Shown piece by piece: positions 51,101 to 63,786 of a stretch of 64,000 nucleotides of DNA. A model generated the notes under the pieces. That model had not been told where the DNA came from and did not search any database. It saw only the letters and a list, made by a program, of their open reading frames with translations. A program made the translations under genes and the position numbers. The stretch spans positions 1,846,569 through 1,910,568 of the forward strand of contig NMRA01000007.1 in assembly GCA_002633005.1 (NCBI GenBank), read 5' to 3'. Within the stretch, counting starts at the first letter, position 1; the number at the start of each line of letters is the position of its first letter. This stretch comes from Phoronis australis (lineage: Eukaryota > Phoronida > Phoronidae).

Positions 51101-52891
51101 AGTGTAATTTTCGGGTTTGTTAACTGCTGAGAAATTGCTGATTGTATGGAACTGTATCTCAAGAGTCTCACTTGATGAACAATAATATCAAAATGAAAAT
51201 GAAGAACGAAATTATGCTTGATTTGATAACAAGTCTCGATCAAAGCTCAGTCAAGCAGGTAGCCAGAAATTTTCAGTGCAAACTCTCGCGGCTAGTACAT
51301 AGGTCATGTGTGGAAGTTGGCATCCCAGGACTAGAGTTCTATAATATGTTTTAACTGTTGCGTGGTGGGAATTGTGTTGTTTGAAGAACAGTGGCATTTT
51401 GACTCACTGTGGTCCAACGTCATTGTTATCCAACATATAACTTGTGACTCACTGTGGTCCAACGTCATTGTTATCCAACATATAACTTGTATTGTTGTGT
51501 GCCCTGGGGAGAATTCTCTTTTGCCTATAATATGCAAATGACTATGAACTGTTTTTCAGACTGATTCGTTATTGCAGTCTGTTGTTTTTTGTTTCAGAGG
51601 TCACTTTCGCAGTTCTTTGATATATCCATACTGACATTCACTGTTCAGCCTACTGCCATTTCAAAGGTAAAATGTATATCAATTTCTATGGGTTTTGTGA
51701 ATATTCTATTTTTATCTGAATAGGTTCTGTTTGTTGTGTTTCATTATCCTATTCTTATTGTTTGCTCATTCTTAGATGAGATGCATGTAAAACCATACCA
51801 TGTCTTAGACCACATCCTGACAATGTAGACTACTGTAATAGGCTATATCTTCCTATTGCTGGTCAGTGATGAAGTTTTTGAGTACTTTATGGTCTTAAAA
51901 TATATTTCAATTCATATCTGTAGTCTTAACATTCAGTAAGTGGTGCCATTGTGAACAGGGGCAAGGCCGTTCACCTCCGCAAAAGATGAATTTGTAAGAT
52001 AATGGTGGTCTCGTGTTGTAACCTCAAGCATTGTGTTCATAATTCTCAATTGTTTGTAAACATGAATGGTCATCGCAGACTTCAGTTGTGTGCATGCATA
52101 GACTAGTTGTGGTAATTCTCCACTTTTTGTAAACAAAAATAATTGCCAAAATAGTCATTTTTACAGTTTTCAAAAGCTGATTACCTCAATGAAAGTGATG
52201 GGAAAATTACCATCTAAAACTTTCTTAAACTTTTATGGTGAAATTAAACACAATAGAATTTCACTTTTCAGCCATATTGTGTGCTGAATAATTGAAACTT
52301 ACCTTAGCCTACTGTCATGTTGTTTCACTAGCGCCACCTATTGAGTTTTGATCTGATTCCTGACAACCACTTTATATTGTTTTGACTGGCATATCTGCTT
52401 TCTGTACAGGTCAACACCAGTGTGCAATTGTTGTTGCTGGCCTCCACATTAGGTGCCCCAGTGTTTGGCTACGTGGATCATATCTACCTTCACTATCTGT
52501 GGTAATATTTAGTTAATAGCAATTTAGAAATTATTCTGTTATTAGTCAAGTGACCATTGTTCAATTTTTATGTCGATAGTTACTGAATATATTTAAATGA
52601 GAATATATTTAAATGAGCCATTTGTTTGAGGATTTTTTGTGCGCAGCTGCCATAACTATTGCAGTGGTCTCAAAGTACAAGACCCTGATGATTTTTTTAT
52701 TCATATTCGACAATACTGTCATGGAGTTTTGCTTCGCTTAATTAGGTCAATCAACTGTTTATCAACATTGTTTCTATATAGGTTACTTATTTCCTGTCTG
52801 CAGGTACTTAACTGCTGTGACCACCATCATGTCAGGGATCAGTTATCTAACAGCCAAGGATGCTATACGGCTCATGAAGAAAAAGACTTGA
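45175..52891 (+). CDS. CRLS1: CRLS1, mitochondrial cardiolipin synthase
   Basis: CDP-alcohol phosphatidyltransferase that joins CDP-diacylglycerol and phosphatidylglycerol into cardiolipin in the inner mitochondrial membrane. Coding exons: 45175-45615, 46172-46309, 47342-47471, 50137-50222, 51598-51666, 52410-52501, 52804-52891. Phases agree and give 347 aa. The first 147 residues are Ser/Lys/Arg-rich and poorly conserved, as expected for a mitochondrial presequence and linker. The membrane domain begins at [19 protein letters not shown]. The CDP-alcohol motif reads TDL-LDGYIAR then G-SVI-D-PLA-D, with DG, AR, G and both downstream Asp present; an intron interrupts it after TDL. Later helices ([35 protein letters not shown]) and RYTTLPEP match the animal family. 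Intron 4 has a 45-bp perfect duplication 107 bp before exon 5. Confidence 0.95.
48774..49348. mobile_element. Interspersed repeat with GGCGGATTTA ends in CRLS1 intron 3
   Basis: The left end GTGGCGGATTTAGGTGGG is answered at the right by CCCCCTTAAATCCGCC, so both ends carry an inverted GGCGGATTTA-A/G-GGGG word. A second similar start (GTGGCTGATCTAGGATACC) occurs at 49093, so two elements may be nested. An N at 48880 lies inside. A similar end (CTGGATCCGCCCCTGAAG) is seen at 57671-57688. No coding potential was recognised and the class is unknown. Confidence 0.45.
51401..51490 (+). repeat. Perfect 45-bp tandem duplication in CRLS1 intron 4
   Basis: Two identical 45-bp units starting GACTCACTGTGGTCCAACGT lie at 51401-51445 and 51446-51490. 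Their identity implies a recent event or gene conversion. Confidence 0.9.
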
Positions 52892-55572
52892 ACTCTGCTC
52901 ACTTTTAGGGAAGAAAAATAATGCCATTGCTTCTTGGAAAGAAAGACTTAAATGTCATTGGTTCTTTGCAAAATAAGATTTAAATGTTGTCTTGGCAACA
53001 GATTAATGAAGAACAAAATCATGTTAAGAATATTTCAATGTCATTGGATTTTTGAGAGAAAGAACTGAAGGTTTTGGTTGTTTTATAAAAAAGTTAAAAT
53101 TGCAGTTTTATTGAGAAAAACATTTTGTTAAAACATTTGGTTGCAATAGTTTCACTGCTGAAGGATAGTTATGAACAGTTCTTGCCAATGTTATGTACTG
53201 TATGTTGCGGCAGTGGAGAGTATTTTTGACTTATTCAAGACTTGTATGTCGACTCATGATGTCTGATTGTTTGTATCCTGGTGATGTCTAATGATTAGAC
53301 GAAATGTTCCATTAATATGAAGTTTTTAATTTGTGCAGCGATTGTCCATTTTTTGATATTATTCAAGAGGTATGTTTCATGAATGTTATTCAGTATTTGA
53401 TAGGCTTCGTGTGAATATTTTCAGTGGTGCTTTTGGAATGAGACTCGATGTTAACTTAATGTGCGTTATGTTCAGTTATTCCAGAAAAATTTGTGTACTA
53501 TTACATATCAAGTTGCCCTATGAATAGACTTGGTTCTGTTATGCAGTTATTGCACTCCTTCCCCATTTTACTGGTCATTGTGAGTCTTCCGACTTGACAA
53601 TAAGAGCAAGATATCTGTTTAGTTATGTGATTCATTCCTTGAATATCTATGGATGGCTTGTTCTTGACCATAATAAATCGGTGTCTTCACTGTCACCTGA
53701 AATGGAATAATGGTGAGCTGGTTAATTTTATTGACATTTCTTTTGTGTCGCTCAGGAAGTCACAAATCCAGGTTTTCTTATATAAATTTGTGTCACTGCG
53801 GTAGTATCTCACCAATATGGGACAAAAGCAATTGCCAAAATTGGTCTTTTTTCGTTTTTCAAAGGTTTTTAACATTACTTTGAATGCCTACAATTGACCT
53901 ATCGCAAGCTCTGCCCCCTTGCGAAATGTCGACAAACAAACAATTTTACCCCGCAACGGGTTGTTTTTGGGGTAAAATGGCGGCTTGGAAACGAAGGTGT
54001 GTCAAGAATGCTACATTCTGATTGGTCAGTTCAGCCGTCAAGCCGTCTCCCAAAATCAATTCATTATCTGGTGATAGTTATGATACATACCTTTAAGAAT
54101 TGTAATACATTTATTTAGTCGCACCTATCTTTTACCAGTGAAGCAAAAAATAAAATTACACTTGTCGGCCATGTTTTGTCCTAAATTTGTGAGAAGTTAC
54201 CATTTGTTACTGATTTCATGTTGTTAGGAGGCAAAATTAATCCTTTATATTGTGATCTGTTCTCTATGAGGAGCTTGGTCACTACATAAAATACCACAAC
54301 AAAAATAAAACAAATGAAAAATTTTAAAGGTTTTGTTATCGTAATATAACCTTTCAACACAAACGAAATGTTAAACAAAGTGTTAAAGAGATGACTGGGC
54401 GTGCGACCTTTTGGATACTAGAAAAGTGGGCTCTACCTAGGTCAGTTTCCATGGAATGTCACCCTCGTTGCTGATTGGGGGGTAAATGCTTTCATTGGGG
54501 CAAGTGGGTGACTAGGGGATTGAATTGGTGACCAGCTGTTGTGCAGTGAGACTTTGTAGGCAAGTGAATATGGACGTGTCAAAACAAATGTCAGTGTTGG
54601 TTACCGTTCGTTTGAAAAGTAACAAACTTGTTGTCTTTACCATTATCCATTGGACATGTCACTGAAAAATAAAACTTTGTGATTTGAAATCTTGCAAAAA
54701 ATTTCAAGAATTTAAAAATGGCTGCTGGTGACAGAAATTCGTGTCATTCCTATTCCGTTTTAAGTTTCTGAATCTTTTTCCCAGTTTTGATTGATTTCAT
54801 TAGTTTTCAATTTTTCCAATTTTCGAAGCCGCATTCCATCCCGTTTGAGTTTAGCGGTCTCCTGGTATTGCTTACGGTGATAGGGTTCTATTTTCGTTAG
54901 CTGCAAGACGACCGCCACCATCAGCGATTTGAGAAACTCTTCACAGTTTATTGTAATTGGCCAACGCTAAAATTGCGAGTTTGAAAACAAAGTATGTCCT
55001 CATTGCGTGCGACTTGAATTGGTAACGGAATGTAAGGAATATAAAAAGACTGGTTTTATTTTCGTATTTTTTTTCAACAGGACGACGTGCAACTTTAACA
55101 AATATGTCTATTTCAGTCAAAAAATAAAAGTTGACAAAAGTAGACAGTGTGACCACAGCTTTTCTGGAGACGCTGATTAAGTTTTTTTCTCCGATCATTA
55201 GGGAATGCAAGCACACGGGGCTTAGGGGATTTTTTGTACGGGAATGGAGTATGACGATTCCTTTCGATGTATAACGTACAAGAATAGGTGGAATTTGAAT
55301 TTATCAGTCTTATTCACTGTGCTCGGTTCTAGCAACTTTAAGAATGGGCAAAGTTTTGTCAATGAAAGTTGATATGTGAACTCGCAGTTGATGTTTTAGT
55401 ACCTCGCAACTGCTTTCCAAAAAAAAGATCTCAACTTCATTATACACAAAAGTCAAGTGGGCAAAACTTGATATCCGCTTTTACACAAAAGTCCGTTGGA
55501 AAAAATTTGTTGACATTCGCTTCATCTCGTGAAGATGAGCCATCATTATTGTAAACTCGAAGATTTAGTGTC
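52892..55572. other. Tail-to-tail spacer between CRLS1 and the LRR gene
   Basis: Holds the presumed CRLS1 3' UTR to about 53.7 kb and an inverted, decayed copy of the 4778-4966 MITE at about 53892-54065. It also has AT-rich sequence with tandem-like ACACAAAAGTC words at 55440-55495. No supported coding exon. Confidence 0.5.
53672..53677 (+). promoter_or_regulatory. Candidate CRLS1 polyadenylation signal
   Basis: AATAAA followed by a GT-rich stretch (CGGTGTCTTCACTGTC), 781 bases after the CRLS1 stop codon. This would give a 3' UTR of about 0.8 kb. Confidence 0.45.
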
Positions 55573-58500
55573 TCAATAAGTGACTCCATCAAGAACGCTC
55601 CCCCCAGGTGTCTCTCTTGCTGTATATCGATCTAGTACTTGTTGGGTGACGAATGGTTGCAATAAACTATAAATCGAAACTCCGGGAATACTCAACTAGG
55701 CGCGCGGTATCGGTAAGTTCACAGAAGTTACGATTTACAGTTTATTGTACTTCACCTGGGTCACGATGATGTTCACTATCTAATCTTGGGTGGTGAATTT
55801 CTGTTAATCTATATGTGAAAAATGTGTAGCTGATCCATTGTATTACCTTAAGCCGCTGATGTTGTCTTGAGAAAACTTGGGGACCAACAAGTCGGCTAGT
55901 ATTGTTTCTTCTGACTGAAAAACAAATTGACAACCGTTAGCAAAATTGTGGAAAAGTAGTCGTCTGCGCAGTGTTACATGTTTCCATTATTATTATTATT
56001 ACTCTACACCAGTCATGTTGAAGTAAACTTATTTTTATCCTTACGGTCGTAGCGGTGTCCATCCCACTGAGAGGTTCGTTTGTGTCAAATACCACGCTTT
56101 TCTTGGAAACGGTTTCTGTGGCTGACGGTGGTTCATTCTTTTCAGAATTTTCTTTCGGTTGGAGGTTGTCAGAGTCTGCAAATGCATTTTTACATTGCCT
56201 TGTCAGATCATTAATTGCTGCAAGTTTCTAAAACGTTTTAATAACGTATGTATGTCGTGCACGTACAGGCGTGTAGGAGGTCTTCTGAGACCACGTACGT
56301 ATAGAGGTCTGTTCCTGAAGAGTCTATAGCAAAAAAAGTGGTTTGTTTTGTTTAGTCTTTTTTCTTATAGTGTGCTGCCGTTCAGGCTGGTGACAAATTT
56401 CTTTCTTTTGACTTCCGAAAAGTAGACAGAGTTTTTACTTTAAACTTTAGCCTGATTTTGCAATCAAAAAACAACAGACCTTCGAGAAACAAGCCGCAGA
56501 AAACGGGACTGTTTCGGCAAAAAAAAATCAATCTCGAGCCCAACACGAAGTGAGCCGAATTTACCTCTTTGGTTGGCCAGATAAGTTCGGCTATTTGAAC
56601 CTGTTGACTTTCAATGTAAATTGCACTGTTGTAATTGCGATGAGATCATCAATTGAATATGTAAAGAGAAATCCTTGAAATTTCCTAAGTTTTTAAAAAC
56701 TAGTTTTCAAAAATTGAATGAGCTGAGACATTTAATTGTCAGGAATTTCTCATGGTGCTGGTGAACTAAGATACCGTTCCCACTAGGCTGGCAAGTTCAA
56801 CGTGGCATTAAACCCGAATTTTGATTTCGCTACTTACCAATATGAAATTGGTCTCATACTGGAGACCGTGTGGTTTTTTTGCGCGGGTTTGAAAAGAATG
56901 GGGGTGCCAGCTCGTTCTTCAGATCAAGGGCATAAATTTCAGGTCACGCTGTGGTTTAAAGAATTGAACAGTCAGTTCTTGAAACCAGTTTCATAGTCAA
57001 CCTGCGAAAATCAGCAATTTTAGGTTTGATGGCGATCAAAGTCACGTTAGAACCTGGCAACCACCGTTAGAAGTGGCCCTACCTTGAAACTTGGGGGCCT
57101 ACCAAATCGAAATATGCACCGTTTCCAGTTTGATTAAGGAACGATTTCAGACCAATTTCATAACGGTAAGTGATCAAGTTGTTTTTGTTGTGAAAGGGCT
57201 ACTCGAACAACACTGCCACTGAACCTTGGCTCTAGTGAACCCAAAGATATAGACCCCTTGTGAAACAAGGCCACCGGACCCGGCAGTGAGATCGTAATCC
57301 GGTGATGCGGCTCACCGACCGCCACCGACACGTACATGGTGCCGCCGGAGAGACTTGCAACTATTGAGTTAAACAATCGTGCGCCGTACCCAGTGGAGTC
57401 ACAAANNNNNNNNNNNNNNNNNNNNNNNNNNNNNNNNNNNNNNNNNNNNNNNNNNNNNNNNNNNNNNNNNNNNNNNNNNNNNNNNNNNNNNGGGGGGTGA
57501 ATAAACAATGCATAGGCCCAGAACAAACCCCGTTTACCGTTTTTTTTTTTTAGTCAAAAGGTCCGCAAATCCAAAAATTCGAGACCCCTGCATCCCTACA
57601 TTTTAGGCTGGGCGAGCGCGTCTGCCGAAATTCTTGTTATTCCTGTGCCCTGCCCCCCCCCAACTCAAAATCCTGGATCCGCCCCTGAAGACGCCTCATG
57701 ACTGACTCCGTATCGTTGGGTGGTCACGAAGAACCGTGTGTTTGTGAGTCCACGGGCAAGAGTTTCCTGCGTGCATAATGAGTCCTGCTTTGTGAATTCT
57801 GCACAGTTGTTTGACTACAGGTTAGAGGCCGTGTATTAAGACCGGTGTGCAAGTGACTCGGTAAACTGAGTTTCGGGTTCGTCCGCAAACCGCATGGTTA
57901 TAGCGAATGGGGAACTGTGTTCATGAATACCATCGCCGTGTTGTTCGTGTACCCTAAATGCGCATTAGTAAAGGTACCGGGTTTTTGTCTCTGGAATGTT
58001 CCTAGTACACCTCCGTGGATAATTCTGGTTCCTTTCTCGCGCAGGATGGCTTCTTTTTCTAGGTCTGCGAACTCCTTGCATACCTGAATTCCCTGTAAAT
58101 TTAACCCGCGTACACATTCTAAAAAAATATAAGGCTGACATTAATTAAAACATCAGTAATCATGTCCCAGTAGATGAATACACAAAAACTATAGTTAATC
58201 GAGACTAAATGACCTGTCTCTGTTCCATTTCGAATTTTAATCTGTCCAGAAAATCGTAAGTAACAATTCCCTTTCGAGAATAACATACTGAGAGTGACGC
58301 ATACTGTCTGAAAGGGTCATATGAATTCGATCGACCTGCGACATGACGCTCCGAAGTTGGTCAAATTTGGCCGTTTTCTAGTGGGATCCTTCACAAGATG
58401 TAAGAAGTTTTATGTCAAGACGAAAGTACTGTAGGACGTGGTTTGCGTCAGTGTTTCGAATTCAGCGAGTACAAAAAGAGGCCCAATTGTAGGAAAAGTG

Positions 58501-61500
58501 TGATGTATAGTTACAACCGAGGTGCTATAGCTAAGGCCCTGACTCTTCTACGTATCCAAATGGGAAATTCCAAATTCACTGAGTGTCGCAAATGAATCAA
58601 TGGACCTTCCCACATAAATGCCTGTTTTCAGGTAAATCACGTGGTATGAAGCGCCAAAGGTTCTTACATTCTACTCGTTGAAATGTGTTTAATCTACGCG
58701 TTCTCAGACCCTTAGCCAGGGGGGTTCGGGGGCTCGGGGTTCGATCGAACCTCCCACCCACCGCGGAAAATGTCCAGCCCCGGCCTATCCGTTAAAGATG
58801 GGATATAGATGGACAACAACAACAAAATTGTACTGGTACTACTAACTATGTCTATACAATGATAACTAAGTCAGTAATACTTAATTTAGTTCACGTAATT
58901 TTCGGGTTGCACCCGGTTAACTTCGCCCGAATGGCCGTGCTTTAGGATCATGCAGACGATGAGAGGAGGCTTGGTATTATTCGTCGGCATTGAACGCGCG
59001 CGGTGGCTACAACACGAAGTCTAAAAGTAAATGTCTATGCACTGTATAGATAGGTTATAAAGCAGCGAGAGAGCTCCCAAAAAGTAATGCCGTATGAACG
59101 TCTTAAAAATTGACCAAGAAACGAAATAGCAGAGAGCAGGTTTATCTCAGTGCAATTTAATAGTGGTAGAGTACGGTAAAGTGCAGTCATTTTGAAATTT
59201 TCCACTTTGGCTGTGGATTGGTGGATGACATGAATTCGTGTAGGCTACACGTGTGTGGAACTCCATTCACTATAAGCAGCCCCACTTTTTTCAGTGCTGC
59301 GCCACCCATCGGCGGTGCACCCTGAAAGGGGGGGGTATGACACGACTCACTTTTTTCAGTGCTGCACCGCCCATGAACTACCGTATTTTCTTGCACTAAG
59401 AAAACCCCGACTAGCATGTTCATATTACTAGGGAAAATAGGTCTAGACCTAATAAAACTTTGGTCAATGATGAAAGTCTTCTCTCGTCAATCAGTGCAAA
59501 TGGCGCACAGCCTCCGGCCTCGCAGGCGCCACATGAGCAACAAACTTGATGGAAAAGATTTCCAAGGTTACATGTCACTATTCCGACGATTCACTTTTCC
59601 GAAAGACCACTACTCCGAAGTTACTGTGAAGGTTTGCAACCTTAGAAAGTTCACTATGACTTCGAATGTCCACAATTCCGATAGTCCATTACCGGCTGTG
59701 ATTGTCTGCTGACGAGTCGGAACTGACATGAGAAAAGTAGACCTTATGTATTTCTGCCCATTTAGTAACTATTTAAAGGGTGTACAAAAGTTGAATAATT
59801 CTTAAAACATTGATTACATTGTTTACAAATGAGCTCAGTTCTGACTGCCAAGGCAATCTAAGTAACGACTCATTCAGTCTCAAGCAGGGGCAACATCGGG
59901 TCAGGACTTCAGCGACCAATAGCGGCGGCTGAATGGGACTCTCAGACTTCGTGAATGGCAGCGGCCCTAAACTAACTCAGTCACGCAGTGAAATGATGCG
60001 ACCTTGACATGGATTTGATGATGTATCGTGGTTGATAATTCATCAATGTTCCTACGTCATAATCTTTTAAAAATTCAAGTACTTACTCATTTTCTCTATT
60101 CGAAAGACATGCGGGTAGTCGCATGCGCATGAAATCCAGGCGCTGTTTGAGCATAGGTACACCACCTAGTGCATCTAATAACCCCAGTGTTCGATTTATG
60201 CGGTTCACGGCAAAAGGGGATATCTGATACACCCAAGTCCGATCTTTTCGGGGTAGTGAACCTTCGGAATAGTGAACCTTCAGATCAGTAGTGAGCCTTT
60301 GGAATACTGGACTTTTTCCCATTTCCAGCGATGTAAACAAGTTAAGTATTATCACGCAAAGATCAAAATATTCAAGTCGATCATCCTCCGATTAAATATT
60401 TCCGTCCGATTGTGTAATGAGATGTAATAACTCATTTAATCACGCCCGAGGTTTAAAAGTTTGGCAGGGGTAACGCGGGAACATTCTCTTTCTGGACCAC
60501 ATTACATCCGAATCTGGGTCCCGTTCTTTGTGAGCAACTGTCAGGGCATCCTCATTTCTGATCTTGGGAACATAAAGCTGAGAGTCTTCGTTGTGTACAT
60601 AGATTTCCCTCCCCCTAATTAAACTGCGTCAAAGGGCCTTATCAAAAACTCTACAGTGTCGACGTTTGCAAAATATCAAGGGTCCAACGTACTAGAAATT
60701 CGAACCACCCCCGCGCAATGCTGGCTACGGACCTGGTAGGCCTACTTTTGTTAAAACTACGGGTACTTTTAATCAGATCATATAGTCCAATCACGCCCGT
60801 GCTCTCAAATTAATTAAGAGCAGAAAGATGATCGTTTAAGAACTAAAAGTACGCGTAAATTAAGCAAAAGCACACGTAAATTAAGGAAAAGTACGCGTAA
60901 ATATAGCACATGTCAATGCGTAGAAATGTACTAGGAGTTAGGAACTCTTTGGCGCTACATTACGTGGAACATTTATCACACGAAGGCCTCTATGCTGATG
61001 AACTATCTACTCTATTCAAATGTAAGAAAGAGGAATATCGTTTTGCCCATTTAATGAGTTGTGCTCTGACATTTCTAATTACGTCACAGTCGTGCGCACA
61101 ATACGCACCTCATATGCATTAGCCTACATCTTAATAGTTTCTGTAGGACATATTACGTACGTCTACATGTCCACTGTACGACCCAGTACACCTGATAATA
61201 TTGAGTAAACGTAAATGCGTAGGCTACGCTGTCGTGGATCTCGTAAGCTGCAGTGCCGCCACAGGTTTCGTATCGGTCAGGAACAGCACGAGTATGCCAT
61301 GTTTTTATTGCCGCCGTATCGCGCCAGGTACGCTGGCGACGCTCGTCCCGTACATTGCATACGCAGCTATTCTCATCAAGAAAACATAGCGCCGCGCTCT
61401 TCATGGGGTAAATCATGCAAATGGTACGCATGATATGCGACACACACATTAAGTAACTGATTTTTTTTTAATTTTGCCGGTGCGTACATATGTCTGTGTA

Positions 61501-63786
61501 TTTAAGGAAACAATTATAAGGAACTAATTTGATGTGATCAAAAGTGTGACAGGGTCTTCATCGGACTGCATCAGCCAAGTATTAAAAGTATTGGCAGTGT
61601 TATTTTAGAGGGTTAGCCCTTGGTTCTAAGTTACTTGACGACATTCTTGTGATAAATCACGAGTCAGAAGAGCTTAGAATCGGAGAGTCATTTTTAGGAA
61701 TTAGTTTACACGTGACTGCGATGTATAAACACGACGCTCTAATTTTAAACGTACAAAAATTCCAACTCTCCTGAATGCGAAAGTAGTCCTTTCGCGTTTT
61801 AGTTGACTGCGTATCAGATAGAAAAGACAAAAGATACGATGGTATATTAGTTACCACTTAGCGTATTGCCTGGTTACGTAACCTACCGTCAAATCCAAGA
61901 GCTGGAGAGTGTTCTGGCCAGTAATTATCTTCTTGATCAGTGAAAGGGCCCCTGTAGCTTGAATCGGGTTATTGGCAACCTTGCACAGGAAGAAAATACA
62001 AAACGGAGTGCAAAAATCGTTAATTCAAACCACAAACTATATCGGTAATCTGGCGTTCTCTATGAAATAGCATTCATGAATGACCTTTAAAATACTCCCA
62101 AAGTAACTTTTATGCTAAATCATTTGAGTAAAATTAGGTCTATCGTTTTCGTTACAACACCGCGGCGGGGTCGAGGCCTTCTAAGAAATACACTGAAAAC
62201 ATACGGCTCAACAAGGGTAGAGTTCAGTAACGCTAGAACCTCGCTAAAAAGCAAGACTTCGTGGAGGTTACATGAGATGTTGCCGTGTATTTTAAATGAA
62301 AACATGTGATTTTGGCTACATTTTAGCGAGGTCCTAGCGTAGGTCTTAGCGTACTGAACTCTATCCAGGGTCGTGTTCTAAGTTTTCCTTAAAAGAATAC
62401 TTAACCCGATTTTAGGTAAACAGCAGACTGATACTAATTACCTTGCTAAATTGAGAAGTGTAACTAACGGTTCAAGTCAGACACAGGACAAAGACCTTCC
62501 ATCTCAAAACGGACTATTCACTTAGTGGCGCAGTGGGGAAGTGTCTTATTTGAATAATTCTTCTATCGCTCAGGAGACCGGAAGTACCGGTGGTGCATCA
62601 GCAGATGACCGAAACAGCAATTGGTGGGATCACCAAAACCGGGCTTAGAAAAATTTTATTATTAGTTGACTTATTTAAATTGCTATTTTTTAATTTTCCT
62701 TGAAGTTGTTCTTTCCGCTTCATTTCAGTTAAAAAAAATGATTAGACGGATTTTAGCACAAGTTAATTCTCTCGAAACGTAAGACCAAATAACGCTCACT
62801 CAAGGCAACTCCAAATATTTTCAAACTTACCTGAATTTAATATAAGTTTTTACTTTAATTCATATTTTGGTGGTGCACCACCACCTAATATGGCCGCTGT
62901 AGTGACTGACAGCTGGCACACGAATTATGGGTACTTACTTAACGGCCGTCAAAAATAAAAGTGCATAGTAAAATGAAGCTAGCATAAACAGGACTAGAAG
63001 TCACCAAATGTTTACATTTTAGTGATTTAAGTGACGAAAGTCATCCTGAGTTCTAAATTGGTGAACTTAAAGAAAATGGTATCTTTAAGGTCTTCTTATG
63101 TTAAGAAAAACCTTTTAAGATTTAAAAATTTTATCTTCAGTCCCGAAATTCACTCTCCTAATCCAACTAAGATATTCCTTAACTTTTGTTTAACTTTAAG
63201 GAAGCTTGACAATTCCTTTTCATATATTTGGTAACTTTTGAGACAAAATGGCCTCATGTGGTCGCGCTTTGTTTTTTTGAAATTTAAATTACGGAATAAG
63301 TGCCTTTGGATGAGCAGTCATCGAAAACCTCGTGTGTATTGGTTGGTCAGCGTTCTTGTAAAACTTGACGACTAAAACGAGACAAAGCAGGCAACTTGAT
63401 ATCATTATCTGCACTCATAGTCTGTAATTCATGGGCGGCGCAGCACTGAAAAAGTGGGGCTATAGCCCCCCAGCTCCCTGTGGTGCGCCGCCCATGTAAG
63501 TACTTGTGAAGCCTGTAATCATTCAGCACATTGTTTCGTGACAACGAAATAAAATTCTGATACTTCTGCACGAAGTGATTGGACTTCTTACGACTAATTC
63601 CTTGAGCGACGCGCTATCAGCCATGCCAATCGCGATGGTGTTCGCTCCCTTCGGGGATAGGTGTGTGAATCGTATGTCCAGATGCTCCAACGTTTTGTTT
63701 TCCCGAAGAGCCTTCGTCATGGACACGGCACCCTCGTCACTAATTCCGTTGAAACCAAATTTGAAAATTCTGAGTCTGTTGTTCAC
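55573..63786 (-). CDS. Leucine-rich-repeat gene, 3' part, LRRC74/NLR-like repeats
   Basis: Five minus-strand exons join in phase: 63786-63592 (65 codons), 58092-57978, 56175-56045, 55914-55847, 55666-55573 (stop TGA). Exon 1 encodes two ribonuclease-inhibitor-type repeats: LRIFKFGFNGISDEGAVSM and TLEHLDIRFTHLSPKGA. The next exon reads VCKEFADLEKEAILREKG and IIHGGVLGTFQRQKP; the rest is hydrophilic (QPKENSEKNEPPSATE, FDTNEPLSGMD, ETILADLLVPKFSQDN). Donors are GTAAGA, GTACCT (weak), GTAAGG and GTAATA. Acceptors are AATAG, TTACAG, TTGCAG, TTTCAG and ATAG. The repeats resemble those of LRRC74 and NLR proteins, but I do not recognise the C-terminus. The 5.5-kb gap between the first two exons may hide further exons. 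The gene continues beyond 64000. Last exon and exon 2 donor are the least certain parts. Confidence 0.6.
57406..57491. other. Assembly gap of 86 N
   Basis: Unknown sequence in the intron between the LRR-gene exons at 58092-57978 and 56175-56045. The sequence on the left is unusually GC-rich (57270-57400). The 122-aa frame read through it is not meaningful. Confidence 0.99.
59278..59376. repeat. Copies of a CAGTGCTGC-ACC-CCCAT repeat
   Basis: CCCCACTTTTTTCAGTGCTG at 59280 and CACTTTTTTCAGTGCTGCAC at 59349 are direct repeats. Their complement occurs at the left end of the 63431-63496 element. They appear to be ends of one or two small elements of that family. They lie in the large intron of the LRR gene. 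Confidence 0.6.
63431..63496. mobile_element. 66-bp inverted-repeat mini-element
   Basis: ATGGGCGGCGCA at the left end is perfectly inverted (TGCGCCGCCCAT) at the right end, with CTATAGCCCCCCAGC between. The interior GCACTGAAAAAGTGGGG matches, on the other strand, the repeats at 59278-59376. It is probably an internally deleted DNA transposon, 96 bp beyond the LRR exon donor in the intron. Confidence 0.7.

Noticed and set aside
57158-57526. 122-codon minus-strand frame
   Set aside because: It runs through 86 unknown bases and has no recognisable domain.
60083-60355. 90-codon minus-strand frame ending in a GTAAGT donor, with PMLKQRLDFMRMRLP, considered as an LRR-gene exon
   Set aside because: Its donor phase (2) does not join the next supported exon at 58092 (phase 0), its acceptor is unclear, and the content is not recognisable. 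It could still be an exon if an unseen exon lies between.
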